Shown: one piece after another, positions 63,602 through 64,000 of the stretch
Numbering within the stretch: the first letter of the stretch is position 1
How the letters are laid out: each line of letters starts with the position of its first letter
Source: Hymenobacter chitinivorans DSM 11115
GTDB lineage: Bacteria > Bacteroidota > Bacteroidia > Cytophagales > Hymenobacteraceae
Assembly (NCBI RefSeq): GCF_002797555.1
Contig: NZ_PGFA01000005.1
Location: forward strand, 274,421-338,420
Length of the DNA stretch: 64,000 nt
Direction of reading: 5' to 3'
Translations under genes and position numbers: made by a program
The notes under the pieces: model-generated
What the model was told of the DNA's origin: nothing
The model's input: the letters and a program-made list of their open reading frames with translations, nothing else
Databases searched by the model: none

Positions 63602-63678
63602 CACCCCGCTTCGGTCGGAAGCCAGGAAGTTTGAAAAGCGAGCAACGAAAAATACTTCAAATTTTTTTCCTCTCTCGC

Positions 63679-63708
63679 TTGCCAAATGAAAAACTCTTCT
63701 TACCTTTG
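63679..63708 (+). promoter_or_regulatory. rRNA promoter 4
   Basis: TTG (63679-63681), 19-bp gap, TACCTTTG (63701-63708). Closest to the 16S gene, about 255 bases upstream. Confidence 0.82.
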
Positions 63709-63963
63709 CAACCCCGAACGGAACGACGCTCGGGCAAGCTTCGAAAATAGAGAGTAGAACACGGCTAGCCTGGCTAGCGCACGGTTTCACCAACAGGGTG
63801 AGGCACACGTTCTTTGAATAGTTGGAAATGACAAATAGGTAAGGCTTTCTGCTTGCAAGAGTAGAGAGTCCAAACAAGCGACAACGAAACGAGACTTACT
63901 CGTTAATACGAGTCGGATCAGCACTCGACATCAGCTTACTTACGAGTAAGTGTAGGAATTTAT

Positions 63964-64000
<37 letters not shown>

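Larger units (their letters stand above)
63165..63963 (+). other. rRNA operon leader region
   Basis: About 800 bases with no gene. It contains four promoter-like elements (listed separately) and short GC hairpins after several of them (CCCCAATCGAGGGG; CCCCGAACGG...CTCGGG). A 5' leader of about 250 nt follows the last promoter, with CTTACTCGT/ACGAGTAAG complementary segments near 63894-63950 that may be antitermination or processing signals. Confidence 0.6.

Overview
The window looks like a chromosomal segment of a GC-rich member of the Bacteroidota, most likely a Hymenobacter-like genus of the Cytophagales. This is inferred from a SusC/SusD pair, three proteins with type IX secretion (T9SS) C-terminal sorting domains, promoters of the Bacteroidota type (TTG, about 19-21 bp, TAnnTTTG), weak or absent Shine-Dalgarno sites, and protein families typical of that group. 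I see no phage, plasmid, transposase or CRISPR array.

Layout. Positions 3-7335 hold a truncated family-10-like glycosyl hydrolase, a small AT-rich membrane-protein gene and a SusC/SusD glycan-uptake pair. Positions 7336-10194 hold a Fur-family regulator, a heparan-glucosaminide-acetyltransferase-like membrane protein and a 2H phosphoesterase. Positions 10309-14474, all on the minus strand, form what looks like an envelope methionine-sulfoxide-repair locus: exported MsrB, cytochrome b, Tat-exported molybdopterin oxidoreductase, ECF-type sigma factor, zinc-type anti-sigma factor and exported MsrA. Positions 14653-31192 are mixed: DUF1223, DUF2059, an acyl-CoA ligase, a GH3-beta-lactamase fusion, a secreted GH5 cellulase with CBM6, a GNAT/Crp pair, a PhoD-like phosphatase, a short-chain dehydrogenase and a T9SS cargo protein. 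Positions 31383-35213 are two tandem DUF885 peptidases. Positions 35375-44307 contain four low-complexity lipoproteins, three of them Ser/Thr/Gly mucin-like, among a flavin reductase, DUF4126, a Dph6-like PP-loop ligase, an orphan RES-domain protein, an MBL hydrolase and an HTTM protein. Positions 44624-54204 carry a DCC protein, a quinone reductase, a phosphoesterase, an FAD-binding protein, HldD, BtuF/BtuC-like transport genes, a QueD/PTPS-like enzyme and LpxB.

The last 10 kb is core housekeeping: tRNA-Leu(TAG), tig, clpP and clpX on the minus strand; rel/spoT, then fur, STAS and purA on the plus strand; then a long leader with four stacked promoter-like elements running into the start of 16S rRNA at the window edge.

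A second theme is intergenic structure. Many gaps hold perfect or near-perfect inverted repeats (arms up to 60 bp), heptanucleotide tandem repeats based on CAATCAA/CAACTAA, and GTCAT-ended palindromes that share sequence between distant loci. The most promising items for follow-up are the redox sigma/Msr locus, the mucin-like lipoprotein family, the repeat families, and a possible class of leaderless promoters (TTTG-N4-ATG).
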